Source of the DNA: Elephas maximus indicus
Lineage: Eukaryota > Chordata > Mammalia > Proboscidea > Elephantidae
Assembly: GCF_024166365.1 (NCBI RefSeq)
Contig: NW_026060243.1
Coordinates: 1-64,000 of the forward strand
DNA length: 64,000 nucleotides
Direction of reading: 5' to 3'
A model generated the notes under the pieces. The model did not search any database and had not been told where the DNA came from. It was given only the letters and a program-made list of their open reading frames with translations. Both the position numbers and the translations under genes were made by a program. Numbering within the stretch: position 1 is the stretch's first letter; every line of letters starts with the position of its first letter. Below, piece after piece: positions 47,447 to 60,100 of the stretch.

Positions 47447-50199
47447 TGTTGTCGTTAGGTGCCGTTGACTCATATCGACCCTATGTACAACATAAGGAAA
47501 CACTGCCCAGTCTTGGGTCATCCTCGCAACGGTTGTTATCCTTGAGCCCATTGCTGCAGTCACTATTTCAGTCCATCTTGCTGAGGGTTTTCCTTTTTTT
47601 CACTGGTCCTCTACTTTACCAAGCATGATGTCCTTCTCCAGGGACTGATCCCTCCTGACAACATGTCCAAAAGATGTGAGACACAGTCTCGCCATCCTTT
47701 CTTCTAAGGAGCATTCGGGTTGTTCTTCTACCAAGACAGATTTGTTTGTTCTTTTGGGGGTTCAGGGTGTATTCACTATTCTTTGCCAACACCACAATTC
47801 AAAGGTGTCAATTCTTATTCTGTCTTCGTTATTCATCGTCCAGCTTTCCCATGCATATGAGGTGATTGAAAGCACCATGGCTTGGGTCAGGTGTGCCTTA
47901 CTCTTCAAGATGACATCTGTGCTTTTCAACCCTTTAAAGGAGTCTTTTGCAGCAGGTTTGTCCAATGCAATGCGGCTTTTGATTTCCTGACCGCTGCTTC
48001 CGTGGGTGTTGATTGTGGATCCAAGTAAAATGAAATCCCTGACAACTTCAGTCTTTTCCCATTTATCATGATGTTGCTTATTGGTCCAGTTGTGAAGATT
48101 TTGTTTTCTTTTTGTTGAGGTGTAATCCATACTGAAGGCTGTGGTCCTTGATCTTCATCAGTAAGTGCTTCAAGTCATCTTCACCTTCAGCAAGCAAGGT
48201 CGTTCACCTGTATATCGCAGTTTTCTTCCAATCCTGATGCCCCATTCTTCTTTATACAGTACAGCTCCTGAGGTTATTTGTTCAGCATACAGGCTGAATA
48301 AGTATGGCGAAAGGATACAACCTTGATGCACACCTTTCCTGACTAAACCACACAGTATCCCATTCTTGTGTTCCAACGACGGACTCTTCATCTATGTATA
48401 GGTAACTCATGAGCACAATTAAGTGTTATAGAATTCCCATTCTTTGCAATGTTATCCGTAATATCTTATGATTCACACAGTCGAACGCCTTTGCATAGTC
48501 AATAAGACACAGGGAAACATCTTTCCTGTGTTCTCTGCTTTCAGCCAGGATCCATCTGACATCAGCAATGATATCCCTGGTTCCACTTCCTCTTCTGAAT
48601 TTCATTTGAATTTCTGGTAGTTCCTGGTCGATACAGTGTTTCGGCCGCTTTTGAATCATCTTCATCAAATTTTACTTGCGTGTGACATTAACGATATTGT
48701 TCAATAATTTGTGCGTTTGGCTGGATTACCTTCCTTGGGAATAGACATAAATACGTACCTCTTCCAGGCGCTTGACCAGGTGTCTGTGTTCCAAATTTCT
48801 TGCAGTGATGAGTGAGCACTTCCAGTGCTGCATCCATTTCTTGAAACACCTCAGTATGCATTCCATCAATTCCTGCAGCCTTGTTTTTTGCCAGTGCCTT
48901 CAGTGAAACTTGGACTTCTTCCTTCAGTACCATTGGGTCCTGATCATATGCTACCTCCTGAAATGGTTGAATGTTGATGAATTCTTTTTGGTATAGTGAC
49001 TCTGTGTATTCCTTCTTTTAATGCTTTGTGCGTTGTTTAATATTTCCCTGTAGAATCCTTCAATATTGCAACCCGAGGCTTGAATTTTTTTTTTTCAGTT
49101 CCTTCAGCTTGAGAAATGCCAAAGGTGTTCTTCCCTTTTGGTTTTCTATCTTCAGGCCTTGGCACATATCATTACAACCCTTTACTTTGTCTTCTTGAGA
49201 CGCCTTTTGAAATCTTCTATTCAGTTCTTTCACCTCATCATTTCTTCCTTTCATTTTAGCTGCTGGACGTTCAAGAGCAAGTTTCAGAGTCTCTTCTGAC
49301 ATTCATTTTGGTCTTATCTTTCTTTCCTGTCTTTTTAATGACCTCCCCTGGTGGCGTAATGGTTAAGTGCTATGGCTTTTGGTTAAAAGGTTAGCAGTTC
49401 GAATCCACCAGGTGCTTCTTGGAAACTCTATGGGGCAGTTCTTATTCTATCTTATAGGGTTGCTATAAGTCAGAATCAAGTCAATGGAAATGAGTTTTTG
49501 TATTTTTTTGCTTTCTTCATGTATGATGTCCTTCCACAACTCATCTGATCTTCGGTCATTAGTATTCAATGTGTCAAATCTATTCTTGAGATAGACTCTA
49601 AATTCACATGTGATATGCTCAAGGTCATGCCTTGGCTCTTGTGGACTTGTTTTAATTTTCTTCAGTTTCAACTTGAACTTGCATATGAGCAACTGATTGT
49701 CTGTTTTGCAATCAGCCCCTGGCCTTGTTTTGGCTGATGGTATTGAGCTTTTCCATCGTCTCTTTCCACAGATGTAGTTGATTTGATTCCTGAGTATTCC
49801 ATCTAGCAAGATCCACGTGTACCGTAGCCATTTATGTTGTTGAAAAAAGGTATTTGCAATGAAGAAGTCACTGGTCTTGCAAAATTCTATCATGTGATCT
49901 CCAGCATCATTTCTATCACTGAGGCTATATTTTCCAAGTAACAATTCTTCTTTGTCTCCAACTCTCGCATTCCAGTCACCAGTAATTATCAATGCATCCT
50001 GACTGCATGTTTGATCAATTTCAGACTGCACAGGTTGGTAAAACTCTTCAATTTCTTCATGTTTGGCCTTAGTGATTCATGTGTAAATTTGAATAACATT
50101 CTTACTAACTGGTCTTCCCTTCATGTATATGGGTATTATCCTATCACTGACAGCAATGTACTTCAGGATACATCTTGAAATGGTCTTTTTGACGATGAA
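47447..50199 (-). mobile_element. RTE (BovB-like) antisense, inserted in the sense RTE
   Basis: About 2.75 kb. On the minus strand: an apurinic-type endonuclease segment at 49447-50031 (ALIITGDWNARVGDKEELLL), a linker, and reverse transcriptase at 48426-48933 with VSLCLIDYAKAFDCVNH, followed by GCILSPYLFSLYAEQITSGA and the C-terminal part to 47762. Frameshifts split it into six frames. Its 3' end at 47447 carries the GTTGTTAGGTGCC-type tail complement. It looks 5'-truncated within the endonuclease. Flanks ATCCACTCAAG and ATCCATGTAAA may be a diverged target duplication. Confidence 0.9.
49340..49508 (+). mobile_element. AfroSINE inside the antisense RTE
   Basis: CCCCTGGTGGCGTAATGGTT head, TTCTTGGAAACTCTATGGGG and GGAAATGAGTTTTTG tail. 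Third level of nesting: RTE, then antisense RTE, then SINE. Confidence 0.9.
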
Positions 50200-50745
50200 A
50201 GCATCCATGTAAACAGCAGTCAAGAAATCAAAAAATGCATTGCATTGGGCCAATCTGCAAAAGACCTCTTTAAAGTTTAAAAAACTGGAAATGTCACTTT
50301 GATGACTGAGATGCTCCTGACCTAAACTATGGTCTTTTCAATCCCCTCATGCATGCAAAACCTGAACAATGAAAAGGGAAGGCAGGAGAAAATCTGGTGC
50401 ATTTAAAAGGGAAGGCAGGAGAAAAACTGTGGTGTTGGCAAAGAATATAGAATATACTGTGGAGTGCCAGAAGAACAAACAAATCAGTCTTAGAAGAAAT
50501 ACAGTCAGAAGGCTCCTTGAAGTGAGGATGGCAAGGTTTACTTTGGCTCTCCAGTTTTGGACATGTCATCAGGAAATACCAATCACTAGACAAAGGACAT
50601 CGTGTTTGCTAAAACAGACGGTCAGCAAAAACACAGGAAGCCTTCGATGAGATGGATTGACACAATAGCCACAAAAATGTGTCCCATGATGTCCTATAAG
50701 GTTGCTGTGAGTCGGAATGGGCTCCATGGCAAATAACAACAACCA
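50200..50745 (+). mobile_element. RTE (BovB-like), copy C, right part
   Basis: Resumes with ATCAAAAAATGCATTGCATT, matching 33246 in B, and ends GTTGCTGTGAGTCGGAATGG and CAACAACC. Confidence 0.85.
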
Positions 50746-51786
50746 CCCTTTAAAATGTAGAACAAAGAATATACTACTTTGGTTTAAATTAAATGAGCAG
50801 ATAAGATATTCTCATATGTATTCTAAACACTACATTATAAACACATAAAGATACTCAATGGATGTGAAGATCAGATGTACAGTTATCAGAGCGATGCCCA
50901 TACAAACTGACATATTATTCCAATACTAACATACATAAAATATCAAATGGAGAAAGCTCCTATGCTGAAATGAAAAGCATATTTGTGCAAATAGATTCCA
51001 ACTTTTTGTGTAACTCCTCAGTGTGGGATGATATTTTGAACCCAGGAGAAAAAGTCAATAAAGCTGTCCAGTGAGAAATCCTGAGTACACAGAAAGCTCC
51101 ATGACTATTAGAAGGCCTAGCCCCTTGCTTACAGCAAATGAGAGAAAGTAACTTGGAAAGCATGTTTTGTGGAGGTAAAACTTTAACAAGACATATACTT
51201 CTGAATGCAAATATAAGAAAATGAAGGAATGGGAAATGTATGGTTCACTGGATCCAAGTATCAATTATTACAGGAATAGATGTATTTTAAACAGGACATT
51301 ATGAACACCCCGACTTTGCCCTTAAAGTAAAGACAGAAAAAGTTTACTGTGTCTAAATCTTGAATTTTTAATAGAAAAAAAAATTATTTTCAATGACTAC
51401 ATCCAACTTACAGCCATTGGCTTGGCTATTAAAAATTCTAGCAACTTAAGTCCTGCAGAAATTTCATCTTAAAGAGTTTGAAGCTGTGTCAAATATCAAT
51501 AGCTGGTACTAAAATAGATATCAACGTTCTTTGTTCATCTAAATCTGATTCAGGAATTGTGCTTAGGACAATATTATACCGACTTGGAGCAAGTTTTGGT
51601 AAATTTTTTTTTTTCAACATTAATGGCCACGATGGGGTCCTATGAAATACCTTTCAGAAAGCTGAAATTCGAAATTATTCGAGGTCATCACTGAGTCATG
51701 AGAATCCTCAAACTCGGCAATTATCTCAATTGAAAATGAGACAAAAAATAGAATTATATTAAAAAAATGTTATTGATGACTATCCT
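50746..51786. other. Block sequence without a gene
   Basis: Matches 33893-34917 in copy B. AT-rich, with no coding support for the small minus-strand frames near 51.0-51.2 kb. Confidence 0.5.
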
Positions 51787-51960
51787 TCCATGGGAGCCCT
51801 GGTGGTGCAGTGGTTAAGAGCCACAGCTGCTAATCAAAAGGTTGACAGTTGGAATCTACCAGCCGCTCCTTGGAAACTCCATGGGGGAGTTCTATTCTGT
51901 CCTACAGGGTCGTCATGAGTCAGACATGATGGCAACGTTTTTGTTTGTTTGTTTGTTTTT
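51787..51960 (+). mobile_element. AfroSINE, shared, copy C
   Basis: CCATGGGAGCCCTGGTGGTG head. Same insertion as 16561 and 34918. Confidence 0.9.
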
Positions 51961-51989
51961 GGTTTGGGTTTGTTTTTATGCTTCTATGA

Positions 51990-52195
51990 GGATTCCCTGG
52001 GTTGCGAAGATGGTTAAGCACTGGACTATAAGCCAAAAGGTTGGCGGTTGGAAGTCATCCAGAAGCACCTTGTAAGACACACCTGGCAATTTGCTTGCGA
52101 AAGCTCACAGCCTTGAAAGCCCTATGGAGCAGTTCTACTCTGCTCACATGGGTTGCTCTCAGTCAGAATCCAGTTCACTCCACCACAACTAACAA
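51990..52195 (+). mobile_element. AfroSINE, shared by A and C
   Basis: CCCTGGGTTGCGAAGATGGT head, counterpart of 16745-16960. Confidence 0.85.
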
Positions 52196-52349
52196 CAGCA
52201 ATGCCTTCATGAAAACTAGGACAGTAAAATTACAGTAATTCCTAGTATATTAATAAAGAAAATAATTAAAATTAATGTTCAGGGTTTTAATACATCTACT
52301 TTTCAATTTTTTTACTATTTCCCAGCTTCTTCAAAGTTAAAAACTGAAA

Positions 52350-52745
52350 CAAAAACCAAACCCACTGCCTTCAAGTCAATTCCGACTCATTAAAAAAAAA
52401 CCCAAACCCATTGTTCGTCCAGTCCATTCTGACTCATAGCGGCCCTATCGGACAGAGTAGAACTGCCTCATAGGCTTTCCAAAGAGCGCCGGGTGGATTC
52501 GAACCGCCAACCTAGCACTGAACCACTACGCCACCCAAGTTTCCACAGGGCTTCCACCAGAGTTTCTACAGGGTTTCCTCGGCTGTCATCTTTACGGAAA
52601 CAGACTGCCACATCTTTGTCCCGCTGAACGGCTGGTGGGTTCCAACGCAGCCGAGCGCTTAAACACTGAGCCATCAGGGCTCTTTCTAAAAGTAAAAACC
52701 AAACCAAACCATTGCCGTCGAGTGCATTTCGACTCATAGCGAAAA
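52350..52745 (-). mobile_element. AfroSINE with a second AfroSINE inside it
   Basis: The outer minus-strand copy matches 17132-17328 and is interrupted by another minus-strand copy at about 52398-52545 (CAGTCCATTCTGACTCATAG to CCACTACGCCACCCAAG). A third tail complement (CATTGCCGTCGAGTGC) is at 52710-52740. Confidence 0.75.
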
Positions 52746-52789
52746 GTAAAAGGAACCATTAAAAAGTTAACAACAGCCTGTAGGCAAGG

Positions 52790-53155
52790 CCGCGCATCTT
52801 TCCTTTGACCTCAGGCTCCACCATGACTGGCCTGGAGAAGCCACAGCAAAGCCCCTTCTCCTCAGCACTCTGGGCCCCAAAAGGAAGTTTGTACTCACTG
52901 TTGACTCTCAGGTCCCAAAGCCTGGGGCGCCTCCCTGGGGCTGGGTCCCGTGGAAACGAAGCTCTTCTTCCCGCCCCAGGGGCACCATCACCAGCCAGGC
53001 TGACACCCAGCTCAGAGCCTCTGCTCTCTGAGGAACCAAGGGCCAGAAAAGGAGACGGGGCGCCCTCTGCCGGCTGTTGGAGCGCAGGCAAGGTGGCTTT
53101 GTGCCTGCTGTTTAGCAGAGGCCGCGCACCCCTGCGAAGGACAGACATTTTCAGT
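52790..53155. promoter_or_regulatory. GC-rich stretch, copy C
   Basis: Counterpart of 17395-17740. The YY1-type ATGGCG motif is lost, but the CTCF-like motif at 53060-53080 is kept. The proline-rich gene starts about 4 kb downstream. Confidence 0.38.
53057..53080 (-). promoter_or_regulatory. CTCF-like motif, copy C
   Basis: The complement reads AGCCGGCAGAGGGCGCC. The core is identical to copy A. Confidence 0.4.
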
Positions 53156-53579
53156 TCTAAGTGATATTTTAAACAAAAAATAAGATTTAATAGAAATTGA
53201 AATAGGAATTTCACCAGCAATACTGGCTGATCTCCAGGGAGAATTCTCCATCATCACGTTAAAATGAAAACACGTTAATTAACTCCTTGACGAATTCTCT
53301 TCATAGCTTGAGTGGAATAACTACATCCTTTAGTTGGAAATGGGTATTTTATCAGAGACCTCTTAGACACCATTTCTGATCCTCTTGGCTCTCTTATCTC
53401 TGTTTCACATGCTACTGTGACAACCAGCTCTGAAGGCTCAGATGTACTTCATGAGGGACCAACATCACAATCTCCTGCACTTTGTCCCTGTGTCACATGA
53501 GTCCCCACCCCTCTCTGGGTTTCCATGTTGATGCTGAGGTGGGAGATGCCCCATGATCAAAGCCCACACAAGCACAGCC

Positions 53580-54045
53580 AGATGCCCTGTTAACTCTGGG
53601 TGCATGTGTGGTCTGTGTTTGTGTGTGTGCAGAGAGTGAACGGTCAGTGTGGTGGGGGTCAGTATGTTGTTACGGTGTGTACATGATTTTCATATTTGGG
53701 TATGATCAGAGGGTAGATGGTCATTTCAGGGTCTCTTTGCATGTATGTTTGCTATGGTCAGTTGGGTGTATGGACATGTGGGAATTTGGACAATATGCAA
53801 TGAGTGTGTGCTTGTCAGAGTTCTGTGTGTTTTTAAGGTGGACTAATGTGAGAATGTGTGGTCAGTGTGTGAATGCAGGATGTGAGTGTGGTCAGAATAT
53901 GTGTGAGTTCTCAGTGCTGATGGGTTGTTAGAAGATAAAAAATCATTTACAATATCTGTGTGTGCTGCACTCATTTTCATGTGGTCAGAAGTTGTGTCAT
54001 CAGTGTGAATGTGTGGCTTGAGCGTGTGTTTATGATGTGGTTAGA
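53580..54045 (+). repeat. Degenerate GT-rich tract, copy C
   Basis: Counterpart of 18175-18660. The frame at 53608-53931 is a composition effect. Confidence 0.7.
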
Positions 54046-54329
54046 GTGTTAATAACGAGCATCGAACACTGGCCCAACTATTCAGCAGTCACCTTCCCTG
54101 GAGCCCCAGTTCGTCTAGGAAGTGCCCAAAGGTTATCTGAGGGGCCTGGAAAAAGGAGGAAAGAACAGAGGGGCAGGGCAATGGGAGTTACTAATGCTCA
54201 AGACAGAGAAGTGCCCGGGTTCTTGACAAGTTGGAGACAGGGATTGGGGCTCTGTAGGTTTAAAGGGTCGGGGAGCCTGCAGGCACCAGTAATTGTAGAC
54301 CTATATGGGATCCTGATTGAGGCCTTTGT

Positions 54330-56075
54330 GCAACAGGGTTTGTGACTAATAATGTTCAGCATCTTTCCATGTGCCTGTCGGCCATTTGTAATCTTCTTTG
54401 GAGAAATGTCAATTCCTTTGCCCAGTTTTGCATTGGGTGGTTTGTGATTTTGTGCTTAGTTTTCTCAAAACCTTCTGGATACTAGACCTTTATCAAATAT
54501 ATGATTTGCAAACATTTTCTCTCTTTCTGTATTTGTTTTCCACTCTCTGGTTAGCAGCCTTTGATGCACAAGAATTGTTTCTTCTGATGAAATTCAATTT
54601 CTCAACTTCTTTAGTAGGTGCTTGTGCTTTAGGTGCCACTTCTAAGGAACCATTGGTCAATCCGAGGTCATGAAAACTACACCTGTGTTTTCTTCTAAGA
54701 AGGCTTTTATAGTTGAAGTACCTATATTTAACTCATTATTTTGAATTAATGTTTGTATACACGGTGAGGAAAAGTCCAACATCAATTTCTGTATGTGATA
54801 TCCAGTTCCCCTAGCATCATTTGTTGAAAAGCCTCTTCTTTCTTCTTTGAATGGACTTGGCAGCCTTGTGGAAAAGCAATTGGCCTCGTAGGTGAGGGTT
54901 CAGCTCTGGATGCTCAGTTCTATTCTATTGATCTATACATGTATCTCTATGCTAGCACCACACTGTTTTGATTATTGAACCTTTGTAGTAAGCTTTGAAA
55001 TTGGAAAATGAGAGTCCTGCCACGTGGTCTTCTTTTTCAAGATTATTTTGGCTACTTGAGTTTCCTTGCAATTCTGTACCAACATCAGAACCCACTTTAC
55101 CATTTCTACACAAAAAGGGTAGGAATTTTGATAGGCAGGGAATTACACATGTGGATTACTTTAGGGAATACTGCCATTTGAAGGATATTAAATCTTTGCA
55201 TTCACCAACACAGGACCTTTCCATTTATTTAGATCTTCTTTAAATTCCTGCAGAAATGTTTTTTAGTTTTCAGGGTACAAATCTTTCAACCTTACCTCAT
55301 TGGTTATATTTATTCCTAGGTACTGTATTCATTTGGATGCTATTATAAATGGAATGTTTTTCTCGGTTTACTTCTTGATTTTTCAATGCTACTGTATAGA
55401 CATTCAGCTGATTTTTTCTGCTGGTCTTGTATCCAGTAACCTTGTCAAATTTGTTTCTTTGCTCTAACAGTGTTTTTTGTTAATTCTTTAGGCTTTAATC
55501 TTTACAAGATCACATCAACTGTAACTAGGGATAGTTTGACTTCTTCCAATCCAATGTGGGTAATTATTTCTTTTCTTGCCTAATCTAGCTAGAACTTCTG
55601 TTACACGTTGAACAGAAGTATTCACAGCAAGGATCCTTGTCCCGTTCCTGATGTTAGGGGAAAAGCTTCCAGTCATTCACCATCAAGTATAATGTTAAAA
55701 AAAAAAAAAAAAAAGTGGGTTTTTCCTATTTGGCCTTTATCATGTTGAGGAACATCCCTCTTAGTTCAAACTTTCTGAAAGCTGTTTTTCATGACAGAGT
55801 ATTGGGTATTCTCAAATGCTTTATCTGCATCAATTAGCATGATCATGTGTGGGCTTTCGTCCTTCATTCTATTAATGTAGTCTGTTACATTGATTGATTT
55901 TTATGTTAAAGCACCCTCGCATTTCTGGGATAAACCCCTCTTGCTCACAGTGTATAATGCCTTGGATGTGCTCTCAGATTTACACTGAGGATTTTTACAT
56001 CCATATTCTTAAGGGATAGTGCTCTACATTTTTATTTGCTCATGAAGTCTTTCTATATCTGGCTTTGGTATCACT
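54330..56075 (-). mobile_element. Old L1 ORF2 fragment, antisense, copy C
   Basis: Counterpart of 18940-21055, with the same GGCCATTTGTAATCTTCTTT start and a poly(A) run at 55696-55713. About 370 bases of the A version are missing at its right end. Confidence 0.87.
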
Positions 56076-57127
56076 GAGTTCATACATATTCCTTTAGCCC
56101 TGAGATTTCTCCTTTGATTCGTGTTTCATTTAAAACAGCACATTACCAGTTCCACCATGGGGAGTTTCTAGTTAGTGCTCTATCATAATTTCTAGCACGA
56201 TTATGTTCTGATCACAAAACAAGAGAACATGTTCTCTGTGATTTCATTCATCTGACATTGATGGAGACGAGCTTCAAGTCCAGAATAGAGTGATTTTTTT
56301 AAATGTACCACGTGTGCTTGAAAATAACGTTTCCAGTACAGCTGTTAGGAATAATGAGATAAGCTCATATATATCGGTTTGCTATTCAAATGTTCCACAT
56401 CCTTACTGATTTTTGTCTGTTTATTCTATCAGTTGCAGAGAGAGGGCAGGGGTGGAAATCCCCTGCTCTGCTTCTGTTTGTTTCTACTCAGAGCTCTGGC
56501 TTCATTCACGCTGTAAGTTTTGTAGCCAAGACTTCGGATGGGAAATTCTGGGAGCTCAGGAAAGAGGGGAACAACCCAGAATGTGGGTGACAAGGAAGAT
56601 GGGTTGGGAAGGACCATAAATCACAAGTTTCTTCATGGTCCCAGAGAGGACCTGTAGTTGGTATGGAAGTTGGTCTGGGATGGTACATGGTGGGTTACCT
56701 GTGGTATGTCAGCCTTGGGTTCCATTGTGATGCGTCAGGGGCGAAGGCAGGGATTGGACGAGGGAGAATTTATAAGCCATGCAGGTTACTAAGGCATCGA
56801 CCAGACAGGAGAAGGCTACTGATCCTGCGAGTCCAACTCTTCTGCTCCTCGAATCCTACTGACCTGCTGACCTGCTGACCTACTGACCGACTTTGAAACC
56901 TACTCCAACTTCTCTCCTGTGTGGTCTCCTCGCTCATCCATCCCACTCCTGCCATCTCTATGATTTTCCCTTCCCTTCCCCCCCTTCCCCCCTCCCAGGA
57001 CAACAAGCACCCCCGTCTCTCCAGGCCATACCCCTTGTTCCACTCTCATATACAACTGGCCCTGTCCCCATCCCACACTTACCCGACTCCTACTTTGTGC
57101 CACTGAGCCTCGTCAAGGGGACAGGAC
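56076..57127. other. Upstream and 5' UTR region of copy C gene
   Basis: Matches 21600-22638. Includes a small tandem GACCTGCTGACCTGCTGACC at about 56862. The 5' UTR exon probably lies in the last few hundred bases, but its start cannot be placed. Confidence 0.4.
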
Positions 57128-57193
57128 ATGAAGGCACAAAGGGTATTGTTCTGGTTCCTGGTGCTCTGGCCACCAACTACTCCACCGGAAAAT
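57128..57193 (+). CDS. Copy C exon: signal peptide
   Basis: MKAQRVLFWFLVLW followed by PPTTPPEN, 22 codons, donor AAT|GTGAGT. It differs from copy A at three codons (T3A, L15P, L20P). The hydrophobic core is unchanged. Confidence 0.62.
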
Positions 57194-60100
57194 GTGAGTA
57201 ATCCTTGAACATGCTGTACTTTCTCACCTTTTATTGGGCTCTTTCACATTAGTTTAAACAACAGCTTTTCCTGGGGTGATTGAGGAGGACTCAGTCTAGC
57301 ACAAAGGGTGACCAGCAGAACCACAGTGTTTAGTGGCCCCTGTCTGAGCTGACTTAGGGAGTAGGACACTCCTGACACCAGCGTCTCGACCATAGCCAGA
57401 TGGGACAAGAGTGCCCAGAACTGGGGTGTTTGACCAGTGAGGAAAGGATGGCCTTGGTCTCTTCATGCATCTGATCCGCTTCTTTAATGAATTTGCTGAG
57501 ATGACTGTTCCCTTTTAGACAGTGGCTACTCAAAGACAGTGTGTTTTCTGAAAGCACACACAGTAGTCACCTCAGCTGTGAGGGCTGAGAAGAAAGTGTT
57601 AGAGAGCTCAGAGTTGATTTTCCAGAGAGATTTCAAGCTGCAGGAAACTGAACCTCCATGTGGATGAGTATGAATTCCATTGCAAAGTTATTTTCTCCTA
57701 AAATACTGGTACAATCTTGTTTTTAAAGAAACAAGATTTGCCTTTTGTTGTGGTGACGATACATTCCAGAAATTTTGATATTCCTTTTATGTATTAGTTT
57801 CCATGTTGCAGTTCATTGGTTTAGGTGAAATACTATGAAATATGAAAGGAAATTCTTGTTAGTGGCTATCTGTAATTGCGTTGCTAACTAGCTGCTATTT
57901 TCATAGTTTTAATCTATAGTACACAAGATTCCTCTTTCATGCAAATATTTATAGACTCCAAAAATCTGACATGACATCGCCTGGTTCAGAATGAAAATGA
58001 ATGTTGAAAGAAAACTGCAATGGTTTTAGAAACCTGATGTTAACAGTATTCTGTACTTTTATTGGAATATGAATTTATGATGGCAACTGCCTATCTCTCC
58101 TAGTTATGGCCGTAACTATATATATCTATATTTATCTCAAATATACTCTCTTTAATACAGAATTTTCATGCCTATTATTTCTCAGGCTTTCCTACACGTT
58201 GGGTGTACTCTTAATCATTGTAGAGTGCCAGGATTCCTACGTAATGTAAGTATTTTTTCCTCAATTCTAAAGTGGCTTATAAATTCATAAATTTTATCCT
58301 GTTGGCTTTTTAAAAATACAATATTCTTTTGGTCAAGGAAATAGAAAACTATAACAGTTTGTATATCTAATCTTTTTTCCTACACCTCGTGTATAAGTGA
58401 TTTATAACAATCAGCACCTAATTATAGGATCCAGTTTCTCGAGTTTGGACGTGTGTATATGCCCATGAAACCACTACCATAATCAAGATAATGAGCCTAA
58501 CCCTCACCCCCAAAACACTCCTGCTGATTCTTTTAATTCATTCTGTCCTCTCCCTCCATTTCTGCCACCCCTCTTCCAACCAGTGATCTGCATTTTTAGA
58601 GAACTTTTATGTAATTGAAGGATACAAGATTTACTTTTTGTTTTTATTCAGGATTCTCTAAGTCAGCAGAATCATTTTTCGATTTATCCAGGATGTTTGG
58701 TGTACTAGTAGTTGCTTCGTTTTCATTACTGAGTAGAAGGTCTACATATGAATATGCCACAGTGTGTTTATCGTTTACCTTGATCCTTTACCTTGGAAAG
58801 AGACTTAGAGAGCTGGTTCTTCCCATTAGGACATGGCCCTTTAAACAAAAACCCAGAAAGCAGCACCTCTACAGGGTTGTTTGTCCCAGCTTATATTTTC
58901 ATTTTGTAAGTTCATGATGAATCATTCTTGCCTGGTTCCATAATTCATTCGTTTCTATTGCTGAATCATGTTCTGTCGAATGCATATCTCTGTTGAACAC
59001 ACTATCTTGAAGGAAACGCTTAGAATGAAAATAATGAGTTTTCAAGAACAGTTAAATCCAAAGCAATCTTTCCAGACCAGGTATTAGGGCAGTCAGAACT
59101 TACTCAGAGGATGTCTGTCTCCATTCACAGAGGAGTAGAATAGAATTAAAATCAAGGATCTTAGAGAAACTTCACGTTGTTAGTGTCATCTTCATGGTCA
59201 CCACTTTGCTTTTATTCAAGCCCTAAAAGTTCATTAATTCTAAATAAAGACATCTCTGTAGTGATCTTCTGGGTTTTTTTTTTGGTTTGGTTTGTTTTTT
59301 TGCCCTGTGCTTGTCTTTAAGATGCTAAAAACTCAATGTATCCATGAGAAAAGTGTGATTCAGCATTAGACACAAGGGCAGGTAGAGCCTCTGGGGAACC
59401 AGAGATTGAGCCCTATTTAGAGAAAGCACACTCACAACCTCTAACAACACTGCCAGACTCAGAAGAAACACCAGGTGGCCAGCTGCCAACCTTCCAGGAA
59501 GCAGAGAATTCCCCTGGAGATATCTGGTGGGTGGGGATGGTTCTTGGAGGCTGATTTGGGGTTTCTGTCCATGATCCCCTGTGACTGCTATACTGTCCAT
59601 TCCTTTGAGGCTTCTTGTGACTTTGAATATTGCTCTTTCAGCCCATTGACAATAGCTTTCCTGAGCCGGACGAAACACTTTTAACGGCGTACCTCCTTCT
59701 GCAGATTGGTACTTTAGTAATACTCTTTCTCTTCAGTCTCCGTTTGGTGAGTATTTTAACATACCTTATGGATATCTTTGAATCATGGATAATCAGGACA
59801 CAGTAGAATGGCCAATAGGGCTTCCAAGGAGCAGCAGGTGGACTGGAATGTCGACCTTTGGGTTAGCAGCCTTAGCTCTTAACCACGACACCACCAGGCC
59901 TGGGTTTTTCTGGTTTATACATATGCTTTGAATCATGAATAATCAGGAATTTTTATATTCACTGGCCTATTATTGGATTTGCCTTTAATCTACTAATGAG
60001 AACACAAACTGATGAGTGAAACCAAAGCTAACTTTGTACAACAGTCTCATCGTTTTTAGTGAAGAATCAGTGAATAAGACAACCATATAACTTCAATGAG

